Origin: Arthrobacter sp. PGP41
GTDB lineage: Bacteria > Actinomycetota > Actinomycetes > Actinomycetales > Micrococcaceae
Length of the DNA stretch: 64,000 bases
Assembly: GCF_002953935.1 (NCBI RefSeq)
Contig: NZ_CP026514.1
Location: forward strand, 2,046,001-2,110,000
Direction: 5' to 3'
The position numbers and the translations under genes are program-made. Under the pieces are notes generated by a model. The model had not been told where the DNA came from. It was given only the letters and a program-made list of their open reading frames with translations, and made no database searches. Positions 7,973-17,716 of the stretch are shown here, one piece after another (position 1 is the first letter of the stretch; each line of letters begins with the position of its first letter).

Positions 7973-8665
7973 CTACGCGCTGATGCCAGCCGCAACAGGG
8001 TCCGAAGTGAGGTCTTCGACCGCCTTCTGCATGTGGCGTTCGATGGCACGTTGGAGGCCCTCCCGGTCACCCGCCTCAAGGTGGTCGAGGATCTTCTGGT
8101 GTTCCTGCACCAGCACGTCGATGCGCGGATATGCCACCTCGAGCCCGAGGATACACATCCGGGATTCAGCGGCCAGCGTCTCATAGATCCGGATCAGGCG
8201 AGTGTTGCCGGTGCCGGAAACAAACGTGGTGTGAAACTGCATGTCCAGCCGGGCGAGCGATTGCCAGTCGGAGGCCTTCACCTGCTTGGCCATGTTCTTG
8301 ATGATGCCCCTGAGTTCCCGGGCGGTGGCTGCGACCTTCTCCGTACCCGCGTTGAGGAGGGTGTTGGCGGCAGCGAGCTCCACAGCCTCGCGGACGGCGT
8401 ATATCTCCTTCACGTCATTGGCTGTCAGTTCCAGCACGAAAACCCCGCGGTTGCGCTTGCTGACCAGGATGCCCTCCTGGCAGAGCCGCTGCAGCGCTTC
8501 CCGCAGCGGGCCCCGGGATGTATTGAGCTGGCTGGCCAGGGCAGACTCGTTGACCTGCTGCCCAGGCTTGAACGCCCCCTGGACGATAAGCTCCCGCAAC
8601 TGGTCTGCGATCAGTTGCGCCGTGGGGCGACCCTCCAGTTCGAATGTTGCCTCCGGTGCCGCCAT
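7973..8665 (-). CDS. GntR family transcriptional regulator, FCD domain
   Basis: The protein has 230 residues. A winged helix-turn-helix (about 10-75) contains GQQVNESALASQLNTSRGPLREAL, the hallmark of GntR regulators. The FCD ligand domain follows, with AVREAVELAAA, RLDMQFHTTFV, EHQKILDHL and AIERHM, which give the Asp and three His of the usual metal-dependent effector site. The ATG at 8665 is chosen because GAGGGG lies 6 nt upstream. Effectors of this subfamily are usually carboxylic acids. It is the only GntR regulator in the island and the natural candidate to bind the eight ATTGTYRACRAT sites, though no such site lies before its own gene. Confidence 0.93.
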   Translation of the reverse strand: MAAPEATFELEGRPTAQLIADQLRELIVQGAFKPGQQVNESALASQLNTSRGPLREALQRLCQEGILVSKRNRGVFVLELTANDVKEIYAVREAVELAAANTLLNAGTEKVAATARELRGIIKNMAKQVKASDWQSLARLDMQFHTTFVSGTGNTRLIRIYETLAAESRMCILGLEVAYPRIDVLVQEHQKILDHLEAGDREGLQRAIERHMQKAVEDLTSDPVAAGISA

Positions 8666-8705
8666 TGACATCCCCTCATTTCATGATTCGGCAGATTGCA
8701 TTTTA

Positions 8706-10160
8706 TTAGAACGCTATTGCTGTGTACTTGTACTCAAGGAATTCGTCGATTCCAACTTTCCCGCCCTCGCGGCCCAGGCCCGATTGCTTGACGCCACCGA
8801 AGGGTGCGGCCGGGTTGGAGACGATGCCCGTGTTGACCCCAACCATTCCAACTTCCAGTCCGGCTGAGAAACGTGCGGCCTTTTCCAGGCTCTCGGTGAA
8901 CACGTAGCCCACCAGCCCCCATTCCGTATCGTTGGCCAGGCGAAGGACCTCGTCCTCGCTGTCGAAGGGTGTGATGGCTGCAACCGGGCCGAAGATCTCC
9001 GTGCTCATCAGCGCCGCATCCGTGGGAACATCGGTCAGGACCGTGGGAGTGAAGAAGTACCCTGGACCCTCCGGCCGGTTTCCGCCGGTCAGCAGCCGGG
9101 CACCCTTCGCCGTCGCATCAGCAACGAGGCTTTCAACCTTGTCGAGCCCCTTCTGTTCGATCAAGGGCCCGACGTCGGTTCCGGCCACAGCGCCGTTGCC
9201 TACCTTCAATTCTGACATCTTCTTGGCGAACTTCTCGCCGAACTCCTCCAGCACGGACCGGTGGACGAAGAAGCGGTTGGCGGCTGTGCACGCTTCGCCC
9301 ATGTTCCGCATCTTCGCCTTCATGGCACCGTCCACGGCCTTCTCGATATCGGCGTCGGCCAGGACGATGAAGGGTGCGTTGCCGCCCAGTTCCATGGAGG
9401 ACCGCATCACGTTGTCGGCAGCCTGCCGGAGGAGGACCTTGCCTACCTCGGTGGAGCCGGTGAAGCTGATCTTTCGGGCAATTCCGCTGTCAGTCCAGGT
9501 CCGTACCACGCTGGAAGCTGAGGACGTGGTGACCACGTTCAGGACGCCGTCGGGAAGCCCTGCCTCCTTGAAGATGGCCACCAGTGCCAGCGACGTGAGC
9601 GGTGTCAGCTCGGCCGGTTTGAACACCATGGTGCAGCCTGCTGCGACTGCCGGTGCTATTTTCCGGGCGCCCATGGCAAGGGGGAAGTTCCAGGGGGTCA
9701 CCAGCACTGAGGGCCCCACAGGCTCCTTGGTGATTTGGATGCGGGTGGTTCCGTCCACGGATACGGTGCTGTCGCCGCCAATGCGCACGGCTTCTTCGGA
9801 GAACCAGCGGAGCATTTCAGCCCCGTAGGCCACCTCACCCTTGGCTTCGGCAAGGGGCTTCCCCATCTCGGCGGTCATGATGGCGGCGAGCCTGTCGGTA
9901 TTGGCGATGACCATTTCGAAGGCGCGCCGGAGGATATCGGCCCGCTGGCGCGGGGTGGACTTGCCCCAGGCTGCCTGGGCCCGGCCGGCAGCCTCGATGG
10001 CCCGCGCGGCGTCGTCGGGACCGCCATCGGCCACATGGGCGATGACTTCATTGGTGGCAGGGTTTTCCACGGCAAAGGTGGCGCCGTCCGCGGCCTGCTG
10101 CCAGGCGCCATCGATGAACAGGTCAGTGTGGAGGCTGTTGGGATCAAAGGATGTGTTCAT
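8706..10160 (-). CDS. gabD: NAD(P)-dependent succinate-semialdehyde dehydrogenase-like aldehyde dehydrogenase
   Basis: The protein has 484 residues, full length for the family. It shows VTPWNFPLAM (cofactor), FTGSTEVG, the catalytic glutamate in MELGGNAP and the catalytic cysteine in GEACTAANR, the form typical of succinate-semialdehyde dehydrogenases. The ATG at 10160 follows AGAAAG. A TTG 18 nt upstream is an alternative start. It lies 24 bp after the aminotransferase, so the pair can convert an omega-amino acid to a dicarboxylic acid. Succinate semialdehyde is the expected substrate from family knowledge, but related aldehydes such as glutarate semialdehyde are possible. Confidence 0.88.
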   Translation of the reverse strand: MNTSFDPNSLHTDLFIDGAWQQAADGATFAVENPATNEVIAHVADGGPDDAARAIEAAGRAQAAWGKSTPRQRADILRRAFEMVIANTDRLAAIMTAEMGKPLAEAKGEVAYGAEMLRWFSEEAVRIGGDSTVSVDGTTRIQITKEPVGPSVLVTPWNFPLAMGARKIAPAVAAGCTMVFKPAELTPLTSLALVAIFKEAGLPDGVLNVVTTSSASSVVRTWTDSGIARKISFTGSTEVGKVLLRQAADNVMRSSMELGGNAPFIVLADADIEKAVDGAMKAKMRNMGEACTAANRFFVHRSVLEEFGEKFAKKMSELKVGNGAVAGTDVGPLIEQKGLDKVESLVADATAKGARLLTGGNRPEGPGYFFTPTVLTDVPTDAALMSTEIFGPVAAITPFDSEDEVLRLANDTEWGLVGYVFTESLEKAARFSAGLEVGMVGVNTGIVSNPAAPFGGVKQSGLGREGGKVGIDEFLEYKYTAIAF

Positions 10161-10184
10161 AATGATCTTTCTGATCAAGGGGGA

Positions 10185-11438
10185 TTAGGAGGTGGCTGTC
10201 TTGAGGGCCTGGGTGAACTTCGCCAGGCCGGTCTGGATTTCATCGCTGGTGACGTTGAGGGCCGGGATAAGCCGGATGACGTTGCCGTGGGGGCCGCAGG
10301 TCAGGAGGAGCAGTTCTTCCTTGACGGCGGCCTGCTGGACAGCCAGCGCCGTCACCGGGTCCGGGGTATTGCCGTCGGCGGTGAACTCGACGCCCTGCAT
10401 CAGGCCCCGTCCGCGGACGTTGCCGATGCCGGCAAATTCGGACTGCAGCCTGTCGAGCCCGGCGCGCAGTTCGTCGCCGCGAAGCAGGGCATTCTCCACC
10501 AGGTTCTCGCGCCGGATGACGCCGAGGGTGGCGACGCCGGCCGCAGCTGCCACAGCATTCCCGCCGTACGTTCCGCCCTGGGAGCCGGGCCATGCCTTGC
10601 CCATCAGTTCAGCCGAGGCGGCAATTGCCGATATGGGGAATCCGCTCGCAAGGCCCTTGGCCGTGATGACGACGTCGGGCAGGATGCCGGCCCAGTCGTG
10701 GCCCCAGAACCTGCCGGTGCGGCCGACTCCGGCCTGGACCTCGTCGAGGATCAGCACAATGCCGTGGCGGTCGGCCCGTTCGCGGAGGCCCTGGAGGAAT
10801 CCGACGGGGGTGGGGATGTATCCGCCGTCGCCCAGGACGGGCTCAATGATGAACGCGGCTGTATCCGCCGGGTTGCTGGCGGTGAGGAGGAGGTGGTCGA
10901 GTTCCTTCAGCGCGAACTCCACCGCCGTTGCCTCGTCCCAGCCGTAGCGGTACCAGTGCGGGAAGGGTGCGACGTGCACGCCGCTCATAAGGGGCGAGAA
11001 ACCTGACCTGAATTTTGATCCGGCGGTGGTCAGCGAAGCTGCCGCCACCGTCCGCCCGTGGAAACCGCCCTGGAAGGAGATGATGTTCGGCCGGCCGGTT
11101 GCCATCCGGGCCAGCCGGACGGACGCCTCCACCGCTTCAGACCCCGACGTTGCATAAAAGACGCTGTCCAGGCCCGGGGGAAGGACGTCGCCCAGCAGCT
11201 GCGTCAGTTCCAGGAGCGGCTGGTGCATCACGGTGGTGTACTGGGCGTGCACAATCTTGCCCACCTGCTCGCGGGCTGCGGCCACAACATCAGGGTGGCA
11301 GTGCCCGGTGCTGGTGACACCAATACCTGTGGTGAAGTCGAGGTACTTCTTGCCGTCGGTCGCGTGGATCCAGCTTCCGGACGCATGGTCGACGATCACA
11401 GGCGTCGCCTGCTTCAGGATGGGGCTGAGGGTTGCCAT
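10185..11438 (-). CDS. Class III aminotransferase (4-aminobutyrate aminotransferase-like)
   Basis: The protein has 417 residues. Class III signature elements are the PLP-phosphate stretch SGSEAVEAS, GFHGRT, LILDEVQAGVGRTG and the Schiff-base lysine in VVITAKGLASGFPISA at about residue 265. Members transfer an amino group from an omega-amino acid, such as GABA or ornithine, to 2-oxoglutarate or pyruvate. It precedes the aldehyde dehydrogenase in one operon that starts behind the operator at 11465-11476. The amine substrate may be the product of one of the DAO oxidoreductases of the island, but this is inference. Confidence 0.9.
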   Translation of the reverse strand: MATLSPILKQATPVIVDHASGSWIHATDGKKYLDFTTGIGVTSTGHCHPDVVAAAREQVGKIVHAQYTTVMHQPLLELTQLLGDVLPPGLDSVFYATSGSEAVEASVRLARMATGRPNIISFQGGFHGRTVAAASLTTAGSKFRSGFSPLMSGVHVAPFPHWYRYGWDEATAVEFALKELDHLLLTASNPADTAAFIIEPVLGDGGYIPTPVGFLQGLRERADRHGIVLILDEVQAGVGRTGRFWGHDWAGILPDVVITAKGLASGFPISAIAASAELMGKAWPGSQGGTYGGNAVAAAAGVATLGVIRRENLVENALLRGDELRAGLDRLQSEFAGIGNVRGRGLMQGVEFTADGNTPDPVTALAVQQAAVKEELLLLTCGPHGNVIRLIPALNVTSDEIQTGLAKFTQALKTATS

Positions 11439-11464
11439 TGCTTCGTACTTTCTAGTAACTGTAG

Positions 11465-11476
11465 ATTGTCAACAAT
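11465..11476. promoter_or_regulatory. GntR-type operator before the aminotransferase
   Basis: ATTGTCAACAAT lies 27 bp before the aminotransferase start, in a 77-bp gap after the upstream DAO gene. It makes the aminotransferase-dehydrogenase pair a separately controlled unit. Confidence 0.72.
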
Positions 11477-11515
11477 AAGCGACGCCGAGTGGCGGCGCAA
11501 GTCTTCCTGCCGCAC

Positions 11516-12649
11516 CTAGCGGCTGCGGAACCGCTGCGGCCTGATGAAATCGAGGCCGCCGTAGGACGTTTTGCCGAGGGCTTCACCGGCTGCGATCTCG
11601 CCGTAACCCGACGCCATCTTGAACCCGCCGCCGGAGAATCCCGTGGCGGCGTAGATCCTGCTTGACTGGCCCAGGAAGCCCAGGAGCGGCTGCGAGTCGC
11701 TGGTGAAGAGATCCGGGTAGGCGTCCGAACGAACGATGTTGGGGTAGAGGCCGGGAAGGAATTCGGTGACCGTTTCGGTGGTTTCCGCGATCTCCGCCGG
11801 GGTGAGTTCCCTTGGGACCGAGTCGGCGGCCGGAGTTGGTGTTCCGCGGCCGTCCAGGGTCGCTTTGACCGTAACACCGTCCACGGCGGGCGCGCCGTAC
11901 ATGGACCGGTCCTCGTGGATCCGGATGAAGATAGGGAACCTCTCCGGGGTGAACTGGGCCGGGTCGCGGGCTACGAACCAGGTCAGGAAGACGCGTTTGG
12001 TCTGGGTTGCTGCCTTCAGGTGGTCGGGCATGAGGCGTTGGGACCAGCCGCCGGAGGCGACGATGACGTTTTCGAACGTCCAGGACTTCGAGCCGGAGGT
12101 GAGGATGACGCCGTCGGTGGTTTCGGTGATGCTGTCGATGGGTGTGTTGGTGTGGATTGTTGCGCCGTTGGCTTGCGCGGCCGCGACGGCGGCAGTGACG
12201 GCGCGGTCGGTGCGCAGGGCGCCGGCGTGGGGATCGTAGAGGGCGATGCCGTCGGGGCGGAGGTTGTGCTGGGGGTAGCGTTCGGCCATCTCCTCGCGGG
12301 AGAGGATCTGGTGGTCTGCGCCGGTGGTCCGGGTGGTTTCGAGCAGGGCTGTGAGGTAAGAGCCGCCGGCGGTCCCGATGGACAGTCCGCCGCACCCGGT
12401 AAGGATGTCCTGTCCGGTTTCGGCTTCGAGTTCGGACCAGAGGCTGCGGGAACGTTTCAGGATGGGGTAGTAGCCGGGGTTGCCGCGGTAGATCATGCGG
12501 AACAGGCGGGTGTCCCCGCCGACGGCGCTGCGGCCGTGGGCGGGTGCGTGGGCTTCGAATCCGGTGACGGAGTCGGTCAAGCGGGAGGCCTGCCAGAGGG
12601 CCATGCTGCCGATGCTGCCGAGGCCGACGACGGCGAGTTTTCCGTCCAT
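11516..12649 (-). CDS. FAD-dependent oxidoreductase, monomeric sarcosine oxidase / N-methyltryptophan oxidase-like
   Basis: The protein has 377 residues, the length of monomeric sarcosine oxidase-type enzymes. The N-terminal Rossmann motif is VVGLGSIGSMALW, followed by EAHAPAHGRSAVGGDTRLFR, the family's flavin-attachment region. ATGFSGGGFKMASGYGE near the C-terminus is the conserved flavin contact. The position that is Cys in covalently flavinylated members cannot be assigned with certainty. Such enzymes demethylate or oxidise secondary amines. It follows the ABC ATPase by 3 bp, so the importer probably delivers its substrate. Confidence 0.88.
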   Translation of the reverse strand: MDGKLAVVGLGSIGSMALWQASRLTDSVTGFEAHAPAHGRSAVGGDTRLFRMIYRGNPGYYPILKRSRSLWSELEAETGQDILTGCGGLSIGTAGGSYLTALLETTRTTGADHQILSREEMAERYPQHNLRPDGIALYDPHAGALRTDRAVTAAVAAAQANGATIHTNTPIDSITETTDGVILTSGSKSWTFENVIVASGGWSQRLMPDHLKAATQTKRVFLTWFVARDPAQFTPERFPIFIRIHEDRSMYGAPAVDGVTVKATLDGRGTPTPAADSVPRELTPAEIAETTETVTEFLPGLYPNIVRSDAYPDLFTSDSQPLLGFLGQSSRIYAATGFSGGGFKMASGYGEIAAGEALGKTSYGGLDFIRPQRFRSR

Positions 12650-12652
12650 GCG

Positions 12653-13416
<764 letters not shown>

Positions 13417-13420
<4 letters not shown>

Positions 13421-14313
13421 CGGGCAGCACCTTCCGGGTCAGTCAGCACAACTGGCTTGGCCTTGCGGGGAAGCCGTGAGGTTGAGCGGGAGTATTTCTG
13501 TTCGAGCTTGGACTGCGGGTAGCTGAGCAGCAGGGTCATCACCAGGTACCAGAGGCTGGCGACGATCAGCAGCGGGATGGTTTCGTAGGTGCGGGCGTAG
13601 ATCAGCTGGGCGCTTTGGAGCAGCTCGGCAACACCCAGGACGCTGACCAGGGAGGTTCCCTTGAACATGCCGATGACCTGGTTGCCGGTGGCCGGGATGA
13701 TCGAGGGCATCGCCTGGGGGATGATGACCTTGCGCATCCTCATGCCGGCGCTCATCCCGAGAGAGTCGGCGGCCTCGATCTGGCCCTTGCCGACAGAGGA
13801 GAATCCGCCGCGGATGATCTCGGCCATGTAGGCGGCCTCGTTGAGCGTCAAGCCCACCAGGGCTGCGGTGATCGGGCCCATGATCGCGTTCGTGTCCACG
13901 GCCGTGCCGATGTCGGTGAACGGGATCCCGATTCTCAGGTCCGGGTACAGCGCGGAGATATTGAACCAGAAGATCAGCTGCACCAGCACCGGGGTGCCAC
14001 GGAACAGGGTGATGTAGAGCCCGGCAGCGATGGAAACCGGCTTCACGTGCGAGGAACGCATGATGGCCAGGGCAAGACCGAGCAGGGTTCCCAGGGCCAT
14101 GCTCGCGACCGTGAGGAAGATCGTGAGCATCAGCCCGCGCAGGATCGACTCCGCGAAGAAGTACTTCCCGACGATGTGCCATTTGAAGTTGGGGTTGGTC
14201 AGGACGGAGGAGAGGATCCCGATTCCGACGAGGATGCTGAAGATCCAGCCTGCGTACTCGGTGCGGGTCCGAAGCCGGATACGTGGCTTCAGGGCTGCAT
14301 CAGTGCTAGCCAT
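13417..14313 (-). CDS. Amino acid ABC transporter permease
   Basis: The protein has 298 residues with an N-terminal membrane helix (about 16-38) and a HisM/GlnP-type domain. The EAA loop reads [20 protein letters not shown], and [13 protein letters not shown] precedes it. [11 protein letters not shown] is typical of polar amino acid permeases. The ATG at 14313 follows an AAGGAAGGGAA purine stretch, and a longer start at 14349 lacks one. It lies 48 bp after the solute-binding protein gene. A single permease gene probably forms a homodimer. Confidence 0.92.
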
Positions 14314-14361
14314 CGTTGCTTCCCTTCCTTTATTGATAGTTGCGGCCATTGGGGCGCCCCG

Positions 14362-15291
14362 CTAGTTCAGCTTGGCGTCGGTGATGGCTCCGGACTCCAG
14401 GCCCCAGGTCTCCAGGGACTTCTTGTATTCCGGAGTTTCGAGGACGGACTGGATGGCCTTCTGCATGGCCGGGGTCAGCGGCGAGCCCTTCTTCAGTCCG
14501 ATGGCGGTCAGGTCGCTCGAGCCAACGTTGACCCGGCCAATGATGGTGAAGGAGTTGGGTTGCTGCTTCTCTGCCCACCCGAGGGAGGTGGTGTCATAGA
14601 GGACGCCGTCGATCCGCTTGGAGTGCAGCTGGGTCAGTGCCTCCTGGACGTTGGGCAGGGTCACAGCGTTGATGGACGGCTGCCCCTTGGAGGTGCATGT
14701 CTGTTCGTCGAGGGCCGGGAGGCGCTTGAGCTGTCCGGTGGAGCCTTGGGTGACGGCGATATTCTTCCCGCACAGGGTCTCGACGGTGAGGTTCAGCGGG
14801 TTTCCGGCGGCCACGGCCACGGAATTGCCGGCCCGGAAGTAGTCGATCATGTCCAGGACCTTCAGACGCTCTTCGGTCTTGGACATGGTGGTGGCGGTGA
14901 AGTCGTACCGGCCGCCGTCAAGGCCCGGGACGATCGTGTCGAATTTGGTGTCCACGAACTTCAGCTTCAGGTCGAGCTTCTTCGCAACCAGCCGGGCGAC
15001 GTCCGGGTTCAGGCCGATCGGGGTCTGGTTGTCCTCGGCAAGGAAGGTGGTGGGCGGGTAGTGCAGGTCCATGGCAACCGTCAGCTCACCTTTGTCCTTG
15101 TAGGACTGCGGCAGCAGAGCCACGGCGGCCGCATCGGGCTGGACGCCTTCCGAGATATCGGTGGTGTTGTTGGTCAGCGACTTCGTCTCTTCGGTGGTGG
15201 AGCTGACTCCGGCTGCGCCACCACAGGCGCTCAGGGCCAGTACGGCGGCGAGCCCTACGGCTGCGGTCTGGAGTTTGTTAATGGTTTTCAT
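14362..15291 (-). CDS. Amino acid ABC transporter substrate-binding lipoprotein
   Basis: The protein has 309 residues. The lipoprotein signal is MKTINKLQTAAVGLAAVLAL with the lipobox LSAC and Cys 23. The mature part is a family 3 solute-binding protein: GELTVAMDLHYPPTTFLAEDNQTPIG, FDTIVPGLDGGRYDFTATTM and the hinge regions are recognisable. It is the first gene of the importer operon, divergent from the second HAD operon across a region with two operators. The aspartate of the alpha-amino and carboxylate contacts is conserved by position only. The ligand is unknown. Confidence 0.92.
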   Translation of the reverse strand: MKTINKLQTAAVGLAAVLALSACGGAAGVSSTTEETKSLTNNTTDISEGVQPDAAAVALLPQSYKDKGELTVAMDLHYPPTTFLAEDNQTPIGLNPDVARLVAKKLDLKLKFVDTKFDTIVPGLDGGRYDFTATTMSKTEERLKVLDMIDYFRAGNSVAVAAGNPLNLTVETLCGKNIAVTQGSTGQLKRLPALDEQTCTSKGQPSINAVTLPNVQEALTQLHSKRIDGVLYDTTSLGWAEKQQPNSFTIIGRVNVGSSDLTAIGLKKGSPLTPAMQKAIQSVLETPEYKKSLETWGLESGAITDAKLN

Positions 15292-15474
15292 GGGATGTCT
15301 TCCTTTGGGGATTGAGCCGGGGACTGCGGTGTCGCACGGGAATGTGGAAGTTGAATTAGCGCCTGGTGCGGGACCTTCAAGGGGGCTGGGGAGCGGCGTC
15401 TTTCGTATCGTTCAGGCCGTTTTGTGATCCGTATCTCTTCGGCCTCTACAGCAATGCAACCCCCTCAGCGGTAG

Positions 15475-15486
15475 ATTGTCAACAAT
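15475..15486. promoter_or_regulatory. GntR-type operator
   Basis: ATTGTCAACAAT is identical to the site before the aminotransferase. On the minus strand its TTGACA could serve as a -35 element for the importer operon. Confidence 0.72.
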
Positions 15487-15546
15487 TCACAGGACCATTT
15501 TTCCAACCAGGCCCACCGACCGATGCGAGCGCGGCAGGGTGGAAAA

Positions 15547-15580
15547 GTTGTTGACAATTGACAATTTGGGACCCTACAGT
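15547..15580 (+). promoter_or_regulatory. Promoter with embedded operator for the HAD-to-aspartase operon
   Basis: TTGACA at 15551-15556, an 18-bp spacer and TACAGT at 15575-15580 form a fair sigma-70-type promoter. The palindrome GTTGTTGACAAT (15547-15558) covers the -35 box, and a further TTGACAAT half site follows. Binding there would occlude RNA polymerase, which fits repression. Confidence 0.6.
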
Positions 15581-15700
15581 CGATGTATCGGGCAGGAGAT
15601 CTTCCGGCTTGCGCCAGTGCTTTCCCGGCCGCGTGAACGTCAAACTTCCCCCTCGTAAGGGGTGCCCGCTCCAACCTCCTGATCAAGAACGGAACAGAAC

Positions 15701-16375
15701 ATGCCAGAGACCAACTTCCGGCCGAAGTACATCTCGTTTGATGTCTACGGCACGCTTATCAACTTCGATATTGATCCCACCACCCGGCGCCTGCTGGACG
15801 GCCGCATCTCCGAAGAGCAGTGGCCTGCCTTCAAGAAGCAGTTCCGCGGATACCGGTTCGACGAGGTCCTCGGCGATTACAAGCCCTACGAGCAGATCCT
15901 CCAGAATTCCTTTGACCGGGTGTGCAGGCGGTGGGGCATTGGGCCGACCCCTGGTGCCGGCGCAGAGTTCGCCGAGGCTGTACGCGGCTGGGTTGCGCAC
16001 GAGGATGTGCCGGCTCCGCTTAAGCTCATGGGCGACAACTACAAGCTGGTTGCTCTGTCCAATGCGGACACCAGCTTCCTGGATATCAGCATCCCCAAGC
16101 TCGGTGCTGACTTCCATGCCGTGTACACCGCTGAGCAGGCCCAGGCCTACAAGCCGCGATACCAGGCCTTCGAGTACATGCTCGATACCCTGAACGCCAA
16201 GCCGGAGGACTTCCTGCACATCTCCTCGCACACCCGGTACGACATGCATCCCATGCACGACATGGGCTTCCGCAACCTCTGGATGCTGGACCGTGGCTAT
16301 GATCCCATTGGCCCGGGCTACGACCTCAACACCGTGAAGTCCCTGGACGAGCTGAACAAGCACCTCGGTCTCTAA
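15701..16375 (+). CDS. HAD-superfamily hydrolase, haloacid-dehalogenase-type (type II), paralog
   Basis: The protein has 224 residues. Motif I is FDVYGT with nucleophile D14 and Y16, as in L-2-haloacid dehalogenases. LSNAD is motif II and YKPRYQAFEY carries the lysine. The dehalogenase SSNAWD segment is replaced by HISSHTRYDMHP. YRFDEVLGDYKPYEQI matches the first HAD (3685-4374). The second motif I residue is Tyr here and Asn there. The two proteins are clear paralogs of one subfamily and probably act on related substrates. This is the first gene of the plus operon, about 120 bp after the promoter. Confidence 0.86.
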   Translation: MPETNFRPKYISFDVYGTLINFDIDPTTRRLLDGRISEEQWPAFKKQFRGYRFDEVLGDYKPYEQILQNSFDRVCRRWGIGPTPGAGAEFAEAVRGWVAHEDVPAPLKLMGDNYKLVALSNADTSFLDISIPKLGADFHAVYTAEQAQAYKPRYQAFEYMLDTLNAKPEDFLHISSHTRYDMHPMHDMGFRNLWMLDRGYDPIGPGYDLNTVKSLDELNKHLGL

Positions 16376-16401
16376 ACCGACGACGAGACGAAAGGTCACC
16401 C

Positions 16402-17679
16402 GTGAAACTCATTCCTTACTGGCTGGACACCGCCGAGGCGTCCGGAGACTACCGGCGCACGCCCGTACCGGAAAACGTTGATGTCGCCATCATCGGCGCC
16501 GGCTTCACCGGCCTCTCCGCGGCCCTGGAATTGGCAAAGCAGGGCGCGAGCGTTGCTGTCCTTGAACGCCACACTGTGGGGTGGGGCGCCTCCGGCCGTA
16601 ATGGGGGAATGGCCACTACCGGCCTGGCCATCGGTTTCAGCACCGCGGTCAAGCGCTACGGGGGAGCCCGCGCCGTTGAGATGTTCAACGAGTACAACGA
16701 CGCAATCGACAGCATTGAGAAGCTGGTGCAGGATAACGCGATCGACTGCGACTACAGGCGGTTCGGGAAGCTTTCTCTCGCCTTCCACAAGTCCCACTAC
16801 GACGGGTTCCTGAAGTCCCAGGAGCTGCTGGCAAAGCTCGCCGACCACCACGTCACGGTCATCCCCAAGTCCGAGATCCACAGCGAAATCGGCACCGCCT
16901 TCTACCAGGGTGCGATGCTGGACCCGAAGGGCGCCGGCCTGCACGTGGGCAAGTTCGTCCATGGCTTGGCCGGGGTTGCCGTTGCCGCCGGCGCTAACAT
17001 TTGTGAAAACGCCGGCGTCACCGAGCTGAAGAAAGTCTCCGGTACCGTCCACGACGTGCACACCACCCGCGGTATCACCCGGGCCAAGCAGGTCCTGGTG
17101 GCCACCAGCGGATACACCGGCAACATCACCCCGTGGATGCAGCGCCGCGTGATTCCGGTGGGCAGTTTCATCATCTGCACCGAGCCGCTTCCCGAAGACG
17201 TGGTCAACCGGATCCTGCCGAACCGGCGCCAGGCCTCTGACAGCAAGATGCTCACCTACTACTTCCGGATCACCCCGGACAACCGGCTTCTCTTCGGAGG
17301 CCGGGCCCGCTTCGCTCTGTCCAGCCCCGACTCGGACGTCAAGAGCGCTGGCATCCTCCGCAAGGCCATGCTCGACCTGTTCCCCTACCTCTCCAACGCC
17401 AAGGTGGACTATATCTGGGGCGGCCTGGTGGACCTGTCCATGGACCAGATGGTCCACGCCGGAGTCCACGACGGCCTCTACTATTCGCTGTGCTACAGCG
17501 GACACGGGGTCCAGATGGCAGCCCACATGGGCAAGAGGATGGCCCACTACATGGCCGGCGACAAGAGTGCCAACGTGTGGGAGGACCTGAAGAATCCGCC
17601 AGTGCCCGGCCACTTCGGCCCGCCGTGGTTCCTGCCGTTCATTGGCGCCGCGGCCAAGGTCATCGACCGGGTCAAATAG
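16402..17679 (+). CDS. FAD-dependent oxidoreductase, DAO family (gamma-glutamylputrescine oxidase-like)
   Basis: The protein has 425 residues. The N-terminus has the Rossmann motif VAIIGAGFTGLSAAL, then GWGASGRNGGM. The C-terminal part includes YIWGGLVDLSMDQM and YYSLCYSGHGVQMAAHMG, the second flavin contact of this family. The start is GTG 16402 with AAAGG upstream. It should oxidise an amine to an imine that hydrolyses to an aldehyde. The next gene encodes an aldehyde dehydrogenase, which gives a two-step route from amine to acid. The substrate is not predictable from the sequence. Confidence 0.9.
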   Translation: MKLIPYWLDTAEASGDYRRTPVPENVDVAIIGAGFTGLSAALELAKQGASVAVLERHTVGWGASGRNGGMATTGLAIGFSTAVKRYGGARAVEMFNEYNDAIDSIEKLVQDNAIDCDYRRFGKLSLAFHKSHYDGFLKSQELLAKLADHHVTVIPKSEIHSEIGTAFYQGAMLDPKGAGLHVGKFVHGLAGVAVAAGANICENAGVTELKKVSGTVHDVHTTRGITRAKQVLVATSGYTGNITPWMQRRVIPVGSFIICTEPLPEDVVNRILPNRRQASDSKMLTYYFRITPDNRLLFGGRARFALSSPDSDVKSAGILRKAMLDLFPYLSNAKVDYIWGGLVDLSMDQMVHAGVHDGLYYSLCYSGHGVQMAAHMGKRMAHYMAGDKSANVWEDLKNPPVPGHFGPPWFLPFIGAAAKVIDRVK

Positions 17680-17716
17680 ACCAACATCCACCAGTCCGCC
17701 AACCTAAAGGGTTCCC

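Larger units (their letters stand above)
15292..15700. promoter_or_regulatory. Divergent control region between importer and catabolic operons
   Basis: This gene-free 409-bp stretch holds the palindrome at 15475-15486 (ATTGTCAACAAT) and a second site at 15547-15558. No open frame here looks coding. Its length leaves room for separate promoters for the minus importer and plus catabolic operons. Confidence 0.7.

Noticed and set aside
13615..15315. A 566-codon plus-strand frame
   Set aside because: It runs antisense to the permease and the substrate-binding lipoprotein and has low complexity.
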